DNA from: Deltaproteobacteria bacterium
GTDB taxonomy: Bacteria; Myxococcota_A; Polyangia; Polyangiales; JADZFZ01
Assembly: GCA_020854145.1 (NCBI GenBank)
Contig: JADZFZ010000476.1
Coordinates: forward strand, 1-40,687
Direction of reading: 5' to 3'
DNA length: 40,687 nucleotides
Under the pieces are notes generated by a model. The model did no database searches. It was given only the letters and a program-made list of their open reading frames with translations, and had not been told where the DNA came from. Position 1 is the first letter of the stretch; each line of letters begins with the position of its first letter. Shown in pieces: positions 8,520 to 15,049 of this stretch. The translations under genes and the position numbers were made by a program.

Positions 8520-8797
8520 GGTGAGGAGGGGGACACCGTCCCCTGGTAGTCGGCCGAGGGCCCCGTCTGGTCGACGATGGTGACACCCTCGGCAGTCTTC
8601 GGCACGCCGCCCTGGATGGGCTGGCAGGGCTCCGCGCGCGTGCAGACGACGGTCTGCACGTAGCCGCTCGGGTCCCAGGTGATCTGCAGCGTCACGCTGC
8701 TCAGCTCCTCCGGAGCACCGGAGAAGTCGTAGCAGACCTTGCCGGCCTTGCCGGCCTTCAGCGGATCGGGATCGACTGAGATCAGATCGGGGTTCAT
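8516..8797 (-). CDS. Small beta-rich hypothetical protein
   Basis: This 93-aa acidic protein has no signal peptide or membrane segment. Its alternating pattern (P-L-K-A-G-K-A-G-K-V, then S-V-T-L-Q-I-T-W-D) resembles a single Ig-like or CARDB-type beta sandwich. It also has three cysteines (C22, C52 and C58) that could allow a disulfide. It is coupled by four-base overlaps to the membrane-protein gene upstream and the PDZ lipoprotein gene downstream, suggesting these three act together. No family is recognised. Confidence 0.5.
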   Translation of the reverse strand: MNPDLISVDPDPLKAGKAGKVCYDFSGAPEELSSVTLQITWDPSGYVQTVVCTRAEPCQPIQGGVPKTAEGVTIVDQTGPSADYQGTVSPSSP

Positions 8798-9165
8798 CGC
8801 GCGGCCTCGTGGATTGACTCGAGCACATTGTGCGCGTGCTCGCGGAGGCCAGCATCATCTCCGGCCTCGAGCTCGCGGATGATGGCGATCGCCTCGCGCG
8901 TGTGCCGTCTGATCGCCTCGAGCGCGGCGCGGCGGCGCGAACCCAGCTCGCTCGCCCGCAGCACGACCATCGCCTCGCCCCAGCTCAGATCGGCGGCGCC
9001 CCGGCCTGAGGCCCAGACGCTCGTCGCGCCGCCGGCGACCAGGATCACGACGCAGGCGAGAGCTGCGACCAGGCCCACGCGCCGGCGTCCGCGGCGCGGC
9101 GGGCGCGTGGCGGCCTGGGCCAGGAGCTCGGCAATCTCGGTGCGAGTCGGTCGGTCGTGCAACAC
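8794..9165 (-). CDS. Single-pass membrane protein of the lysogenic operon
   Basis: This 123-aa protein starts with GTG. A basic cytoplasmic segment (residues 1-29, including P-P-R-R-G-R-R-R) precedes one transmembrane helix (~30-50) and a helical charged domain outside (~60-123). The topology resembles small anti-sigma-like or superinfection-exclusion proteins, but no motif identifies it. It is the first of three overlapping minus-strand genes behind the CI-like repressor, with a hairpin (9187-9207) between it and the repressor gene. Confidence 0.5.
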   Translation of the reverse strand: MLHDRPTRTEIAELLAQAATRPPRRGRRRVGLVAALACVVILVAGGATSVWASGRGAADLSWGEAMVVLRASELGSRRRAALEAIRRHTREAIAIIRELEAGDDAGLREHAHNVLESIHEAAR

Positions 9166-9186
9166 GGCTGGTCTCCCGTCAGCGTC

Positions 9187-9207
9187 TGAGGAGCCTCCCG
9201 CTCCTCA
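9187..9207 (-). terminator. Hairpin between repressor and lysogenic operon
   Basis: Perfect 8-bp arms (TGAGGAGC and GCTCCTCA on the plus strand) enclose a 5-base loop. It lies just downstream of the CI-like gene in its direction of transcription. No T-run follows on the minus strand, so it may attenuate transcription into the downstream three-gene operon and not stop it fully. Confidence 0.4.
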
Positions 9208-9236
9208 CGAAATCTCAGTTTCTGTGCATGGGATGC

Positions 9237-9746
9237 TCAGGAAGTTCCCGGGGCCGGGGGATTCTTCCGCGCCGCGGCCTCGCGGAGGGCGTTGCCGCGC
9301 GCGAGCGCGTTGTCGATGCGGGAGGCGAGACTCTGGATCGAGGTCTCCGTCTGCGTGTCCTCGGTGAGCACGACGGCCAGCGTCGGGAGGCGTCCGAGGA
9401 AGGTCTGCAGGTCGTCCGTGGTGGCGAGCAGACGCTCGCAGCGCAGGTCGACGATCGCGAGGAACCCGGTCGCGAGGTCTCTGCCGAGCAGCCAGTCACA
9501 CGAGCAGCCGTAGATGTCAGCGAGTGCGGCGATGTCGACCGCCGTGGGACTGGTGTCGCCGGTCTCCCACTCGTGGACCGACGAGCGGCTGCGGTGGATG
9601 CGCGTGGCGACGTCGGTCGCACTGAGGCCGCTGCGGCGCCGCGACTCACGCAGGCGCCTGGCGAGAATCTGCTGTCGCTCGGTCGGTGTCGGATGCACGC
9701 GACCAGTGACACTACACGCAGCCTCGGTCTGGATAGGTGGCGCCAT
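9237..9746 (-). CDS. CI-like lysogeny repressor (HTH_XRE)
   Basis: This protein is up to 169 aa. Residues ~25-75 form an XRE-type HTH (L-S-A-T-D-V-A-T-R-I, then S-R-S-S-V-H-E-W-E-T-G). This is followed by a Y-G-C-S-C-D-W-L-L-G segment typical of phage repressors. No LexA-like Ala-Gly or Ser/Lys protease site is visible, so induction would not use RecA autocleavage of this protein. It is divergent from the Cro-like gene at 9824, with operator-like palindromes between them. An in-frame GTG at 9698 is an alternative start with an AGTGACACT inverted repeat just upstream of it. It is the likely master repressor of the lytic programme. Confidence 0.75.
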   Translation of the reverse strand: MAPPIQTEAACSVTGRVHPTPTERQQILARRLRESRRRSGLSATDVATRIHRSRSSVHEWETGDTSPTAVDIAALADIYGCSCDWLLGRDLATGFLAIVDLRCERLLATTDDLQTFLGRLPTLAVVLTEDTQTETSIQSLASRIDNALARGNALREAAARKNPPAPGTS

Positions 9747-9767
9747 GCGGTGAGTGGCCCACGATAG

Positions 9768-9781
9768 TCCAGGATTCTGGA
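9768..9781. promoter_or_regulatory. Operator-like palindrome 1
   Basis: TCCAGGATTCTGGA has 5-bp perfect arms around GATT. It lies between the divergent CI-like and Cro-like genes, just upstream of the candidate -35 for the rightward promoter. This is a likely repressor binding site. Confidence 0.5.
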
Positions 9782-9787
9782 TTGCGC

Positions 9788-9816
9788 TTGATCCTTCGGA
9801 ATCTGTCCGCTACAGA
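9788..9816 (+). promoter_or_regulatory. Candidate rightward early promoter with overlapping operator
   Basis: A -35-like TTGATC (9788-9793) is separated by 17 bases from a -10-like TACAGA (9811-9816). A second palindrome, TCTGT-5 nt-ACAGA (9802-9816), covers the -10 box, so repressor binding there would block initiation. Transcription would start at about 9823, practically at the Cro-like ATG (9824). No Shine-Dalgarno precedes that ATG, so the transcript is probably leaderless. Confidence 0.5.
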
Positions 9817-9823
9817 GCGCGAC

Positions 9824-10066
9824 ATGCAGCGAGACAACCTCCGCGACCTGATCGAGCGGTGGGTGCGGCGAACCGGCAGCACCAAGGGGAGATTGGCCAA
9901 GCTGATCGGGGTGCACAGGACGCGGCTCTACCCCTGGATGGAGGGCCAGTCTCAGCCTGAGACCGAGCACCTCGAGGCCCTTGCCGAGGTCCTCGGGGAG
10001 CGCCTCTCCGTCGTCGCCGCGGCGATCGACGAGTCGCGCCGGCAGCGGGAGGCGGTCGGCGCATGA
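9824..10066 (+). CDS. Cro-like HTH regulator
   Basis: This 80-aa protein has an HTH across residues ~18-50 (S-T-K-G-R-L-A-K-L-I-G-V-H-R-T-R-L-Y-P-W-M-E-G). It is divergent from the CI-like repressor, with 77 bases and two operator-like palindromes between the starts. The ATG at 9824 is preferred because it begins the folded domain and fits the candidate promoter; no ribosome site is seen, consistent with a leaderless mRNA. It is the first gene of the rightward early transcript and would be expected to shut down repressor synthesis. Confidence 0.7.
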   Translation: MQRDNLRDLIERWVRRTGSTKGRLAKLIGVHRTRLYPWMEGQSQPETEHLEALAEVLGERLSVVAAAIDESRRQREAVGA

Positions 10067-10340
10067 ACCCCCTCGCCCCACGCGACCAGGGCACGCACGA
10101 GCAGCAGCCGAGGGCCGGGCGGTCCACGGCGCTGCGCGTGCGTGCCCTGCTCCCGCGGTGCGAGTCCGACATCGCGGCGACTCCTGACCGGGTCGCAGTC
10201 GGCGCCGGGTGGGTCCCCCCCTCCCGCGAGGCCTGCCCTGGCGCCGGCCTGGACGAGACGCAGACGCAGAGAGAGGCCTCGAGGCACCCCGAGACGAGTG
10301 AAGGTCGCGCACGGCCGACCTGGGTGCTGGCCGTGCATCT

Positions 10341-10418
10341 GGGGGCGATGGCTCCGCGCTCGCGCGTCGCTGGAGCGGCGCGCGCGAGCGTGCGCGGGTC
10401 CGATTCCCGCGGCCCCCG
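10341..10418 (+). ncRNA. tRNA-like structured element 1
   Basis: Closing arms are GGGGGC (10341-10346) and GCCCCC (10412-10417). A T-arm-like hairpin has stem GCGGG/CCCGC (10394-10398 with 10406-10410) and loop TCCGATT. A perfect 10-bp hairpin (10357-10366 with 10381-10390) fills the middle. GCTCC (10351-10355) can pair with GGAGC (10372-10376) inside that hairpin's loop, a possible pseudoknot. There is no proper anticodon arm, so it is not a functional tRNA as drawn. Confidence 0.45.
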
Positions 10419-10559
10419 TCCCACTCCTCCAGGGGAGGCTGAGCCGCGCGCGGCGAGGCCTCAGCTCGAGCAGCGCGAGACGCATCGGCAGCGGCCAGCC
10501 CAGAGCGATGGGCGCGCCGCCGGCCGGTCGGGCACTGGGCCCGTCGCTGTGCCAGCTTC

Positions 10560-10622
10560 GGGGCGAGTGGTCTCCCGGTGGCTCCTGACGCCGGAGCGGC
10601 GGTCCGATTCCGCCGCGCCCCA
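10560..10622 (+). ncRNA. tRNA-like structured element 2
   Basis: Closing arms are GGGGCG (10560-10565) and CGCCCC (10616-10621), followed by an A in discriminator position. A T-arm-like hairpin has stem GGCGG/CCGCC (10598-10602 with 10610-10614) and the same loop TCCGATT as element 1. A 5-bp GCTCC/GGAGC hairpin (10581-10585 with 10593-10597) has a 7-base loop TGACGCC. It is shorter than a tRNA (63 bases) and lacks one arm. Confidence 0.45.
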
Positions 10623-10700
10623 TTGCACCGACCGCGCCGACATCGCGGCCGGCGGCGGCGCACGTCGCGTGACGCGCGCTGCGCAGCGCCTCGCTGCCGA

Positions 10701-10741
10701 CGACCGCCGGCGCGCTCCTGCCATGTGCGCGCCGGCGGTCG
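10701..10741 (+). ncRNA. Perfect 15-bp hairpin before the gene at 10762
   Basis: Arms CGACCGCCGGCGCGC (10701-10715) and its exact complement (10727-10741) enclose an 11-base loop. No T-run follows, so it is either a GC-type terminator or attenuator, or a third part of the structured RNA region. Confidence 0.5.
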
Positions 10742-10761
10742 AACCCTTCCCCGCGATCCCC

Positions 10762-10986
10762 ATGACGCACGATCCCGAGCTGCTGCGGCTGCTGCCGCTC
10801 ATGCGTCGCGCGGAGTTCGTGACGCGCGCTGTGCTCGGGCGGCGAGCGCGCGCGATCCTCCGCCTGCCGCGTCGTGAGGCGCACGCGCTCGTCGAGCGCG
10901 CCGAGCGCGAGGGCCTGCTCGAGGCCGACGACTTCGGCGGCCTGCACATCTGCTACCGCGAGCACGAGGAGCTCCTCGCCCCATGA
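10762..10986 (+). CDS. Small early protein, winged-helix-like
   Basis: This 74-aa protein is helical and Arg/Glu-rich. Residues ~15-60 (F-V-T-R-A-V-L-G-R-R-A-R-A-I-L-R-L-P, then L-V-E-R-A-E-R-E-G-L-L) have the spacing of a small winged helix with a recognition helix. The ATG at 10762 is chosen because everything upstream in this frame looks non-coding. It overlaps the next gene by ATGA. It is probably a regulator or host-takeover peptide; the function is unknown. Confidence 0.5.
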   Translation: MTHDPELLRLLPLMRRAEFVTRAVLGRRARAILRLPRREAHALVERAEREGLLEADDFGGLHICYREHEELLAP

Positions 10987-11513
10987 CCAAGCCGCGTCAG
11001 GTCCCGATCGCTGAGCTCCGCGCGCAGATGCCGATGGAGTTCCTGCCTCTGATCGACTTCCTCGAGCACGCGAGATCGTTCGCGGTCGCAGTGCCAGAGC
11101 CTGGTGGTGGCACGAGCCCAGCACTCGACCTGAGCGAGGCCGCCGCGGTCTATGTCGCGCAGCACCCGAAGATCGCGGCGGTGCTCATCAGCTCGCTCGC
11201 TGCGCAGCACATCGCGACGCACGCCGCACACCCGGGCTATCGCTTCGTTCGGACCGTCAAGCTGCAGCGCTGCGCCGATCCGCAGCTCGCGCCGCGCGGC
11301 CATGCGCCTGCGCCGTGCGGCGTGCCGGCCGATCTGGTCGCGGAGGAGTCGGTCGCCGCCCCGTCGGTCGCCCCGCCGCGGCCGGCGCCGGCGCCCTACT
11401 GGCTGCGCAACCTGGGCCGCACCGGCGCGGAGTGGCTGCGCGTCGTCGGCCTCATCCTCGCCGGGCTCGGCGCCTACCATCTCCTCGCGTGGGCGCTCGG
11501 AGGTGCAGTGTGA
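10983..11513 (+). CDS. C-terminally anchored membrane protein, hypothetical
   Basis: This 176-aa protein has a mixed alpha/beta N-terminal part (~1-100) and a Pro/Ala-rich linker (~118-140). One transmembrane helix lies near the C-terminus (~152-172, R-V-V-G-L-I-L-A-G-L-G-A). Tail-anchored topology would leave the N-terminal domain in the cytoplasm. It overlaps neighbours at both ends, so it is part of the early operon. No family is recognised. Confidence 0.5.
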   Translation: MTKPRQVPIAELRAQMPMEFLPLIDFLEHARSFAVAVPEPGGGTSPALDLSEAAAVYVAQHPKIAAVLISSLAAQHIATHAAHPGYRFVRTVKLQRCADPQLAPRGHAPAPCGVPADLVAEESVAAPSVAPPRPAPAPYWLRNLGRTGAEWLRVVGLILAGLGAYHLLAWALGGAV

Positions 11514-12025
11514 CGACGGAAGACGCGATGCGTATCGCGCGCGAGGACGAGTTCCTGCGCGAGGTCTTTGGCGACGCCGAGGCCACGCCGTTCGTGGAGT
11601 GCTTGCGGGCACGCCTGGCCGAAGGCGCGCGCAGCTACGGCGATGCGTCGTTCAGCCGGGCCGCGAGCGATCTACTCCGCGAGATGCAGCAGGAGCTCGT
11701 CGACGTGGTCGGGTGGATGTTCGTGCTGTTCGCGGGTCCGCTGGACCCGGCCTCGGCTTCCGAGGCCGAGCTGAGCGCCAAGCGTGCCGTGGTGCGCGAG
11801 CGCTTGGCGAGAGTCGCACGAGCGTCTCGAGTCCAGTTCGCACACATCGAGGCGATGCGGGGTGTCGCCCTCGACGCCGAGTTCATTGCGGGCGTGCGCG
11901 CGGCGCTGCGAGCCAGCCAGGCAGCGATCACCGACGGGGATCGGATCGCGCAGATCGCCGAGGTCGCTGAGCGCTACGAATTGGAGGCGGAGGGGGTCGC
12001 GTGGGAGGGTCACGAGGAATGGTGA
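11510..12025 (+). CDS. MazG-like phage protein
   Basis: This 171-aa protein starts with GTG at 11510, with GGAGG at 11499-11503 placed well upstream. Residues ~23-63 (L-R-A-R-L-A-E-G-A-R-S-Y-G-D-A-S-F, then E-M-Q-Q-E-L-V-D-V-V-G-W) match a conserved phage segment with the E-x2-x-E-x2-D metal-binding pattern of the all-alpha MazG/dUTPase-type NTP pyrophosphohydrolases. The C-terminal half is helical and unrecognised. If active, it would hydrolyse nucleoside triphosphates, perhaps lowering stress alarmones or non-canonical nucleotides during infection. The assignment rests on motif spacing and is tentative. Confidence 0.5.
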   Translation: MTTEDAMRIAREDEFLREVFGDAEATPFVECLRARLAEGARSYGDASFSRAASDLLREMQQELVDVVGWMFVLFAGPLDPASASEAELSAKRAVVRERLARVARASRVQFAHIEAMRGVALDAEFIAGVRAALRASQAAITDGDRIAQIAEVAERYELEAEGVAWEGHEEW

Positions 12026-12366
12026 GCACCTCGACTCAGGCCCCGGCCGAGCTCGTCGGCATCCAGTGGGTGCAGGACTACCTGCACGTCTCGCGGATGG
12101 GCGCCTACCTCTGGCTCCGCCGTGCCGAGGAGGCCGGCGCGATCACCCGCATCGTGCTCTCCGAGCGCCGGCACCGCTGGTCGCGCGCCGAGCTCGAGGC
12201 GCACGTGCTCTCCCTGCGGCAGCAGCAGGCGCAGCTCACGGCGCAGCGCCGGCGCCAGGCTGGTCTGGCGCCGGAGGAGGCGGCGACGCCGCAGGTGCAG
12301 CTGCGTCGCCGCCGAGCCCGAACGCCGACGCGACCCGCCGGCGAGTCTCCGCAGGTCGCGAGCTGA
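12019..12366 (+). CDS. Excisionase-like winged-helix protein
   Basis: This 115-aa basic protein has an AlpA/excisionase (HTH_17) fold across residues ~12-70 (V-Q-D-Y-L-H-V-S-R-M-G-A-Y-L-W-L-R-R, then R-H-R-W-S-R-A-E-L-E-A-H-V). A basic, disordered tail follows. It lies next to and converges on the integrase gene and overlaps it by 131 bases. Position and fold suggest the directionality factor that promotes excision. The start ATG at 12019 has a GAGG upstream. Confidence 0.6.
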   Translation: MVSTSTQAPAELVGIQWVQDYLHVSRMGAYLWLRRAEEAGAITRIVLSERRHRWSRAELEAHVLSLRQQQAQLTAQRRRQAGLAPEEAATPQVQLRRRRARTPTRPAGESPQVAS

Positions 12367-13489
12367 GCGCATGGACATACCGCTCCGTCGTCCGCAGGCT
12401 GCGGTGCCCGGCTGCCGCCATCGCGTCACCGCTGGTGCCGCCGGTGGCGATCACCGCGGTGACCAGGCTGTGCCGCAGCGCGCGGCCCGACAGACGGGGC
12501 TCGTTCAGGACCCGCTGCCAGCGCCGGCAGGTGCGGTTGATCGCGTTCCTGGCGTCGTGGATCAGCGGCACCTGCTCGCGCGGCGTGGTGGGGCCGGCCA
12601 GCGCGCGGGCCTGCGCCTCGAGGCGCGCGACGATCGGCGCCAGGTCGTCACCGATGGGAATGATGCGCGGGTGCCCGCGGTCCTTCGCGCGGCGGATGCG
12701 CAGCTCGCCGCGGGACACGTCGGCGAGCGTCACGCGCCCGAGCTCGAGCGCGCGGACGCCGGTGGTGACCAGGAGCTGCACCAGGTCGGCGTCGGCGTCG
12801 GCGACCTCCGGCCGGATCCGCGCGTGGTGGTTCTGGGCGTCGAGCACCGGGCGCCGGCGCATCGCGGCCAGGATCGCCTTGACCTCGTCGACCGTGAACC
12901 ACGCCATCTGCGGCGGCACGCGCTTCAGCGCGCTCTTCAGCAACCGCTTCCGCAACGTGGCGAGCATCGCGACCACGTCGTGCGCGCCGATGATCGCGCA
13001 GCAGCGTCGGAGGCAGGTCCAGTCGTGGCCGCCGATGGTGTTCGGCGAGCGCCCCTGCTCGAGGCTGGTCGTCACGTAGCGCCGCACCGCGGCCTCGTCG
13101 AGCTGTGCCAGGTCGTAGTCGGCGCCGAAGAAGCGCAGCAGCGCGCGCCCGTGACCGCGGACCATCGCCTCGGTGGTCGCGGCCGGCAGCCCGTGCTCGC
13201 GGTCCTCAGCGGCGACCAGGTCGAGCGCCTGCGTCAGAGTCTGCACATGCCGCGGCACGGCCGCCGTGTGCTCGCCGAGCCGCAGGTAGTCCTGGTGCGC
13301 GAGGAGCTGCGTCAGCCGCAGCGTGCCGACGCGACGCACGCGCACGCCGGCGATCGTCCACTCCTTGCGCGCGCGCCAGCACCAGGCACCACGCACTGGA
13401 CTCCACACTGCCTCGATGCCGCGGTAGACGGTCTTCGGTCGGGGCTTGCGACGGGGTTTGCTGAATCGATCGGATGGCTCTCCAGACAT
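12236..13489 (-). CDS. int: Tyrosine-family integrase
   Basis: This 417-aa site-specific recombinase would insert the phage into the host chromosome and excise it. The catalytic domain spans ~195-385. It shows Arg246 (T-T-G-V-R-A-L-E-L), Lys269 in a beta hairpin, Arg339 (A-L-R-H), His362 (A-A-A-G-H-R-S-L) and the nucleophile Tyr371 (T-T-E-R-Y-V-H). The usual His of the H-x-x-R box is Arg336 here, an unusual variant. The N-terminal ~190 residues carry the arm-type and core-binding domains. A Pro/Ala tail follows residue 395. A tRNA-derived attachment core lies 122 bases upstream of its start. It is transcribed against the early operon, and its 3' end overlaps the excisionase-like gene. Confidence 0.9.
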   Translation of the reverse strand: MSGEPSDRFSKPRRKPRPKTVYRGIEAVWSPVRGAWCWRARKEWTIAGVRVRRVGTLRLTQLLAHQDYLRLGEHTAAVPRHVQTLTQALDLVAAEDREHGLPAATTEAMVRGHGRALLRFFGADYDLAQLDEAAVRRYVTTSLEQGRSPNTIGGHDWTCLRRCCAIIGAHDVVAMLATLRKRLLKSALKRVPPQMAWFTVDEVKAILAAMRRRPVLDAQNHHARIRPEVADADADLVQLLVTTGVRALELGRVTLADVSRGELRIRRAKDRGHPRIIPIGDDLAPIVARLEAQARALAGPTTPREQVPLIHDARNAINRTCRRWQRVLNEPRLSGRALRHSLVTAVIATGGTSGDAMAAAGHRSLRTTERYVHALSSRPAETRRRVASAFGLGGDAAAPAASPPPPAPDQPGAGAAP

Positions 13490-13542
13490 CGGCGGGCCTC
13501 GCGTGATCTACTGCGGTCCCACAACTGTGGGGATCGCATCGT

Positions 13543-13580
13543 GCGGATGGGTCGTGTCTTCCGTGTCACGACCCACCCGC
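13543..13580. promoter_or_regulatory. Long inverted repeat between integrase and attachment core
   Basis: Arms GCGG-a-TGGGTCGTG (13543-13556) and CACGACCCA-c-CCGC (13567-13580) pair with one mismatch around a 10-base loop. It lies between the integrase start and the tRNA-like core. It may be an integrase arm site, a terminator for readthrough, or an RNA hairpin in the int leader. Confidence 0.4.
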
Positions 13581-13610
13581 AAAACCAGCAGCCGCGCGCC
13601 TTGCGCGTGA

Positions 13611-13652
13611 AGCGGGCGAAGGGGTTCGAACCCTCGACATCCAGCTTGGGAA
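13611..13652 (-). other. attP: attP core: 3' half of tRNA-Gly(CCC)
   Basis: Read on the minus strand, these 42 bases run from an anticodon loop TTCCCAA through GCTGG (3' anticodon stem), ATGTC (variable loop), a T-arm GAGGG-TTCGAAC-CCCTT and acceptor strand CGCCCGC with discriminator T. The upstream bases do not form the 5' half, so it is not a functional tRNA gene. Tyrosine integrases commonly use tRNA 3' halves as crossover sites that restore the host gene. This predicts insertion in a host glycine tRNA gene with anticodon CCC. Confidence 0.8.
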
Positions 13653-13727
13653 TCTCTAGGAGGACCCAGGTAGCTGGAGAGTCACGGGGCCGAAGCCAGT
13701 CGCCACGCGGCACGGCAGCGCGCGCTG

Positions 13728-13745
13728 CTCACCATGGAGGGTGAG
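13728..13745 (+). promoter_or_regulatory. Hairpin covering the ribosome site of the next gene
   Basis: CTCACC (13728-13733) pairs with GGTGAG (13740-13745). The Shine-Dalgarno GGAGG (13736-13740) for the ATG at 13748 lies largely in the loop and at the base of the stem. The fold could tune translation of the first gene of the CRISPR-bearing operon. The 95 bases between the attachment core and this site also hold a 14-base palindrome at 13715-13728 and otherwise show nothing clear. Confidence 0.3.
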
Positions 13746-13747
13746 AG

Positions 13748-15049
13748 ATGACAGCGCAGAACGTGGCAGGAACACCCTGCTCACCACAACCGGAGTGCAG
13801 GCTAGGAGGAGGCGGCGAGGGCAGCAAGAGCGTGCCTCTCAGGGGGCGGCTCAGCGGCCTCGCCCTGATCGTCGACGAGCGCCAGCAGCAGCTCCGACGA
13901 TGGTCGCCGGCGCACGACGATCGCCACGTCGACGGCGAGCTCGTCGAGGTGGCGCAACAGCTCCTCACCGCGGTGCAGGACGACCTCGAGCGCACGCCGG
14001 CAGGCGTCGCCGACTGGGGCCTCGTCGAGCGGCATCCCGACCCGATCGAGCGCCTGGCCATCGCCGGCGCCATGATCGCCGCCGAAATTGATCGGCGGCT
14101 GCGCTGCGAGCGCCGCGAGCTCGACGCGGACCGCCTGCGGGCCGAGGCAGGCGCCGGCGCGGCCGCGCAGCCAGAACCCCTCGCGCCCGATGGCGAGGCG
14201 CGCACGAACCAGCTCCCGGAGGGCACGACCCACATCACCGCGGGGATGCGGATCGAGGAGGGTCCCGCACGCGGCCTCGATGGTGTGCAGCTCTCCTGGC
14301 ACTACCACATCGCGGCCTGGCCGTCGGGGATCACGCTCGAGTGCGGGCGTGCGCTCACGAGTGAGACCCTGCGCGCGGCGTTCGCGCAGCGATGGGATGG
14401 CCGCAGCGTCGAGCTGCTGCTCGTGCGTGGCTCGGGGCTCAGAGAGCAGATCGGCGGCGAGGTCTACGGCCTGGCGCCGCAGGTGCTCGGCGTCGACCTG
14501 CAGGTGTTTCACCAAGGTCAATGGCTGTGGTGGCGGAAGACGAGCGAGCCCACGGTCCAGGTGTTGAGGCAACCCGAGAGTTCCCGCTCGCTCGAGGCGG
14601 AGCTCGCCGAGCTCGCGATCTTCGTGTGGACGGGCCAGGGCGAGTGGTATCCCGACGGGGTTCCCGACGAAGATGACGTCGAGGACGAGCCGGAGGATGA
14701 CTCGCGCGTTCAGCTCTGGGATGCGGTCAATCGCTACGCCCAGGCGTGTGGCGGGGACACCGGCGACGCCTCCGTGGGTGCGGCGCGCATGGACGCGGTC
14801 GTGGCCGTCGACAGGGCGGTGACCGCGCGGATCGCGGCGGCCGGCAACCTGGTGGGCGGGCGCAAGCTGTTCCGGATCCAGGACAACGATCGCCCGATGC
14901 ACGTCGTCGCGCCCGACTGGCACGACGCCATCCGCGTCTGGCGCCGCGAGCTCGAGGAGTGCGACAGCTCCGCAGACCCGCTCGGCGTCGAGCTCGTCTG
15001 CGACTCCAGCGAGCTCCGGATCGAGGGCGAGGAGGTGGACCGTGGCTGA
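13748..15049 (+). CDS. Phage accessory protein with H-D-D-x-H-x-x-G-E-L domain
   Basis: This 433-aa protein leads the operon that ends in Cas12. Residues ~40-115 (V-D-E-R-Q-Q-Q-L-R-R-W, then H-D-D-R-H-V-D-G-E-L and A-G-A-M-I-A-A-E-I-D-R) match a short conserved domain seen in many phage and prophage accessory proteins, whose function is not settled. The C-terminal part (~165-430) is unrecognised and includes a very acidic stretch (D-E-D-D-V-E-D-E-P-E-D-D, ~318-329). There is no membrane segment. It overlaps the next gene's start by eight bases. An enzymatic role is possible given the conserved His/Asp, but unproven. Confidence 0.55.
   Translation: MTAQNVAGTPCSPQPECRLGGGGEGSKSVPLRGRLSGLALIVDERQQQLRRWSPAHDDRHVDGELVEVAQQLLTAVQDDLERTPAGVADWGLVERHPDPIERLAIAGAMIAAEIDRRLRCERRELDADRLRAEAGAGAAAQPEPLAPDGEARTNQLPEGTTHITAGMRIEEGPARGLDGVQLSWHYHIAAWPSGITLECGRALTSETLRAAFAQRWDGRSVELLLVRGSGLREQIGGEVYGLAPQVLGVDLQVFHQGQWLWWRKTSEPTVQVLRQPESSRSLEAELAELAIFVWTGQGEWYPDGVPDEDDVEDEPEDDSRVQLWDAVNRYAQACGGDTGDASVGAARMDAVVAVDRAVTARIAAAGNLVGGRKLFRIQDNDRPMHVVAPDWHDAIRVWRRELEECDSSADPLGVELVCDSSELRIEGEEVDRG

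Larger units (their letters stand above)
10067..10761 (+). other. 695-base stretch without convincing protein gene, rich in RNA structure
   Basis: An open frame continues through this region, but its translation is Arg/Ala/Pro-rich, low complexity and unlike the neighbouring genes. In its place there are three strong structure elements (10341-10418, 10560-10622, 10701-10741), two of which share an identical T-loop-like heptamer with compensating stem changes. It probably encodes one or more structured RNAs in the early transcript, or an RNA leader for the gene at 10762. Confidence 0.5.

Noticed and set aside
10159..10176. A third T-arm-like hairpin (GCGA around GTCCGACA)
   Set aside because: The stem is only four bases, the loop is eight, and there is no matching acceptor arm nearby.
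10341..10622. Functional tRNA genes
   Set aside because: Acceptor- and T-arm-like parts exist, but no 5/7/5 anticodon arm with U33 fits, and lengths of 78 and 63 are wrong. They are kept as tRNA-like elements only.
10063..10761. N-terminal extension of the frame ending at 10986 (307-aa reading)
   Set aside because: Composition is low complexity and Arg/Pro/Ala-rich, and it runs through strong RNA structures. Only the part from 10762 looks like a protein.
13611..13652. A phage-encoded tRNA-Gly gene
   Set aside because: Only the 3' half is present; the upstream bases cannot form D-arm or 5' acceptor strands. An attachment core explains it.
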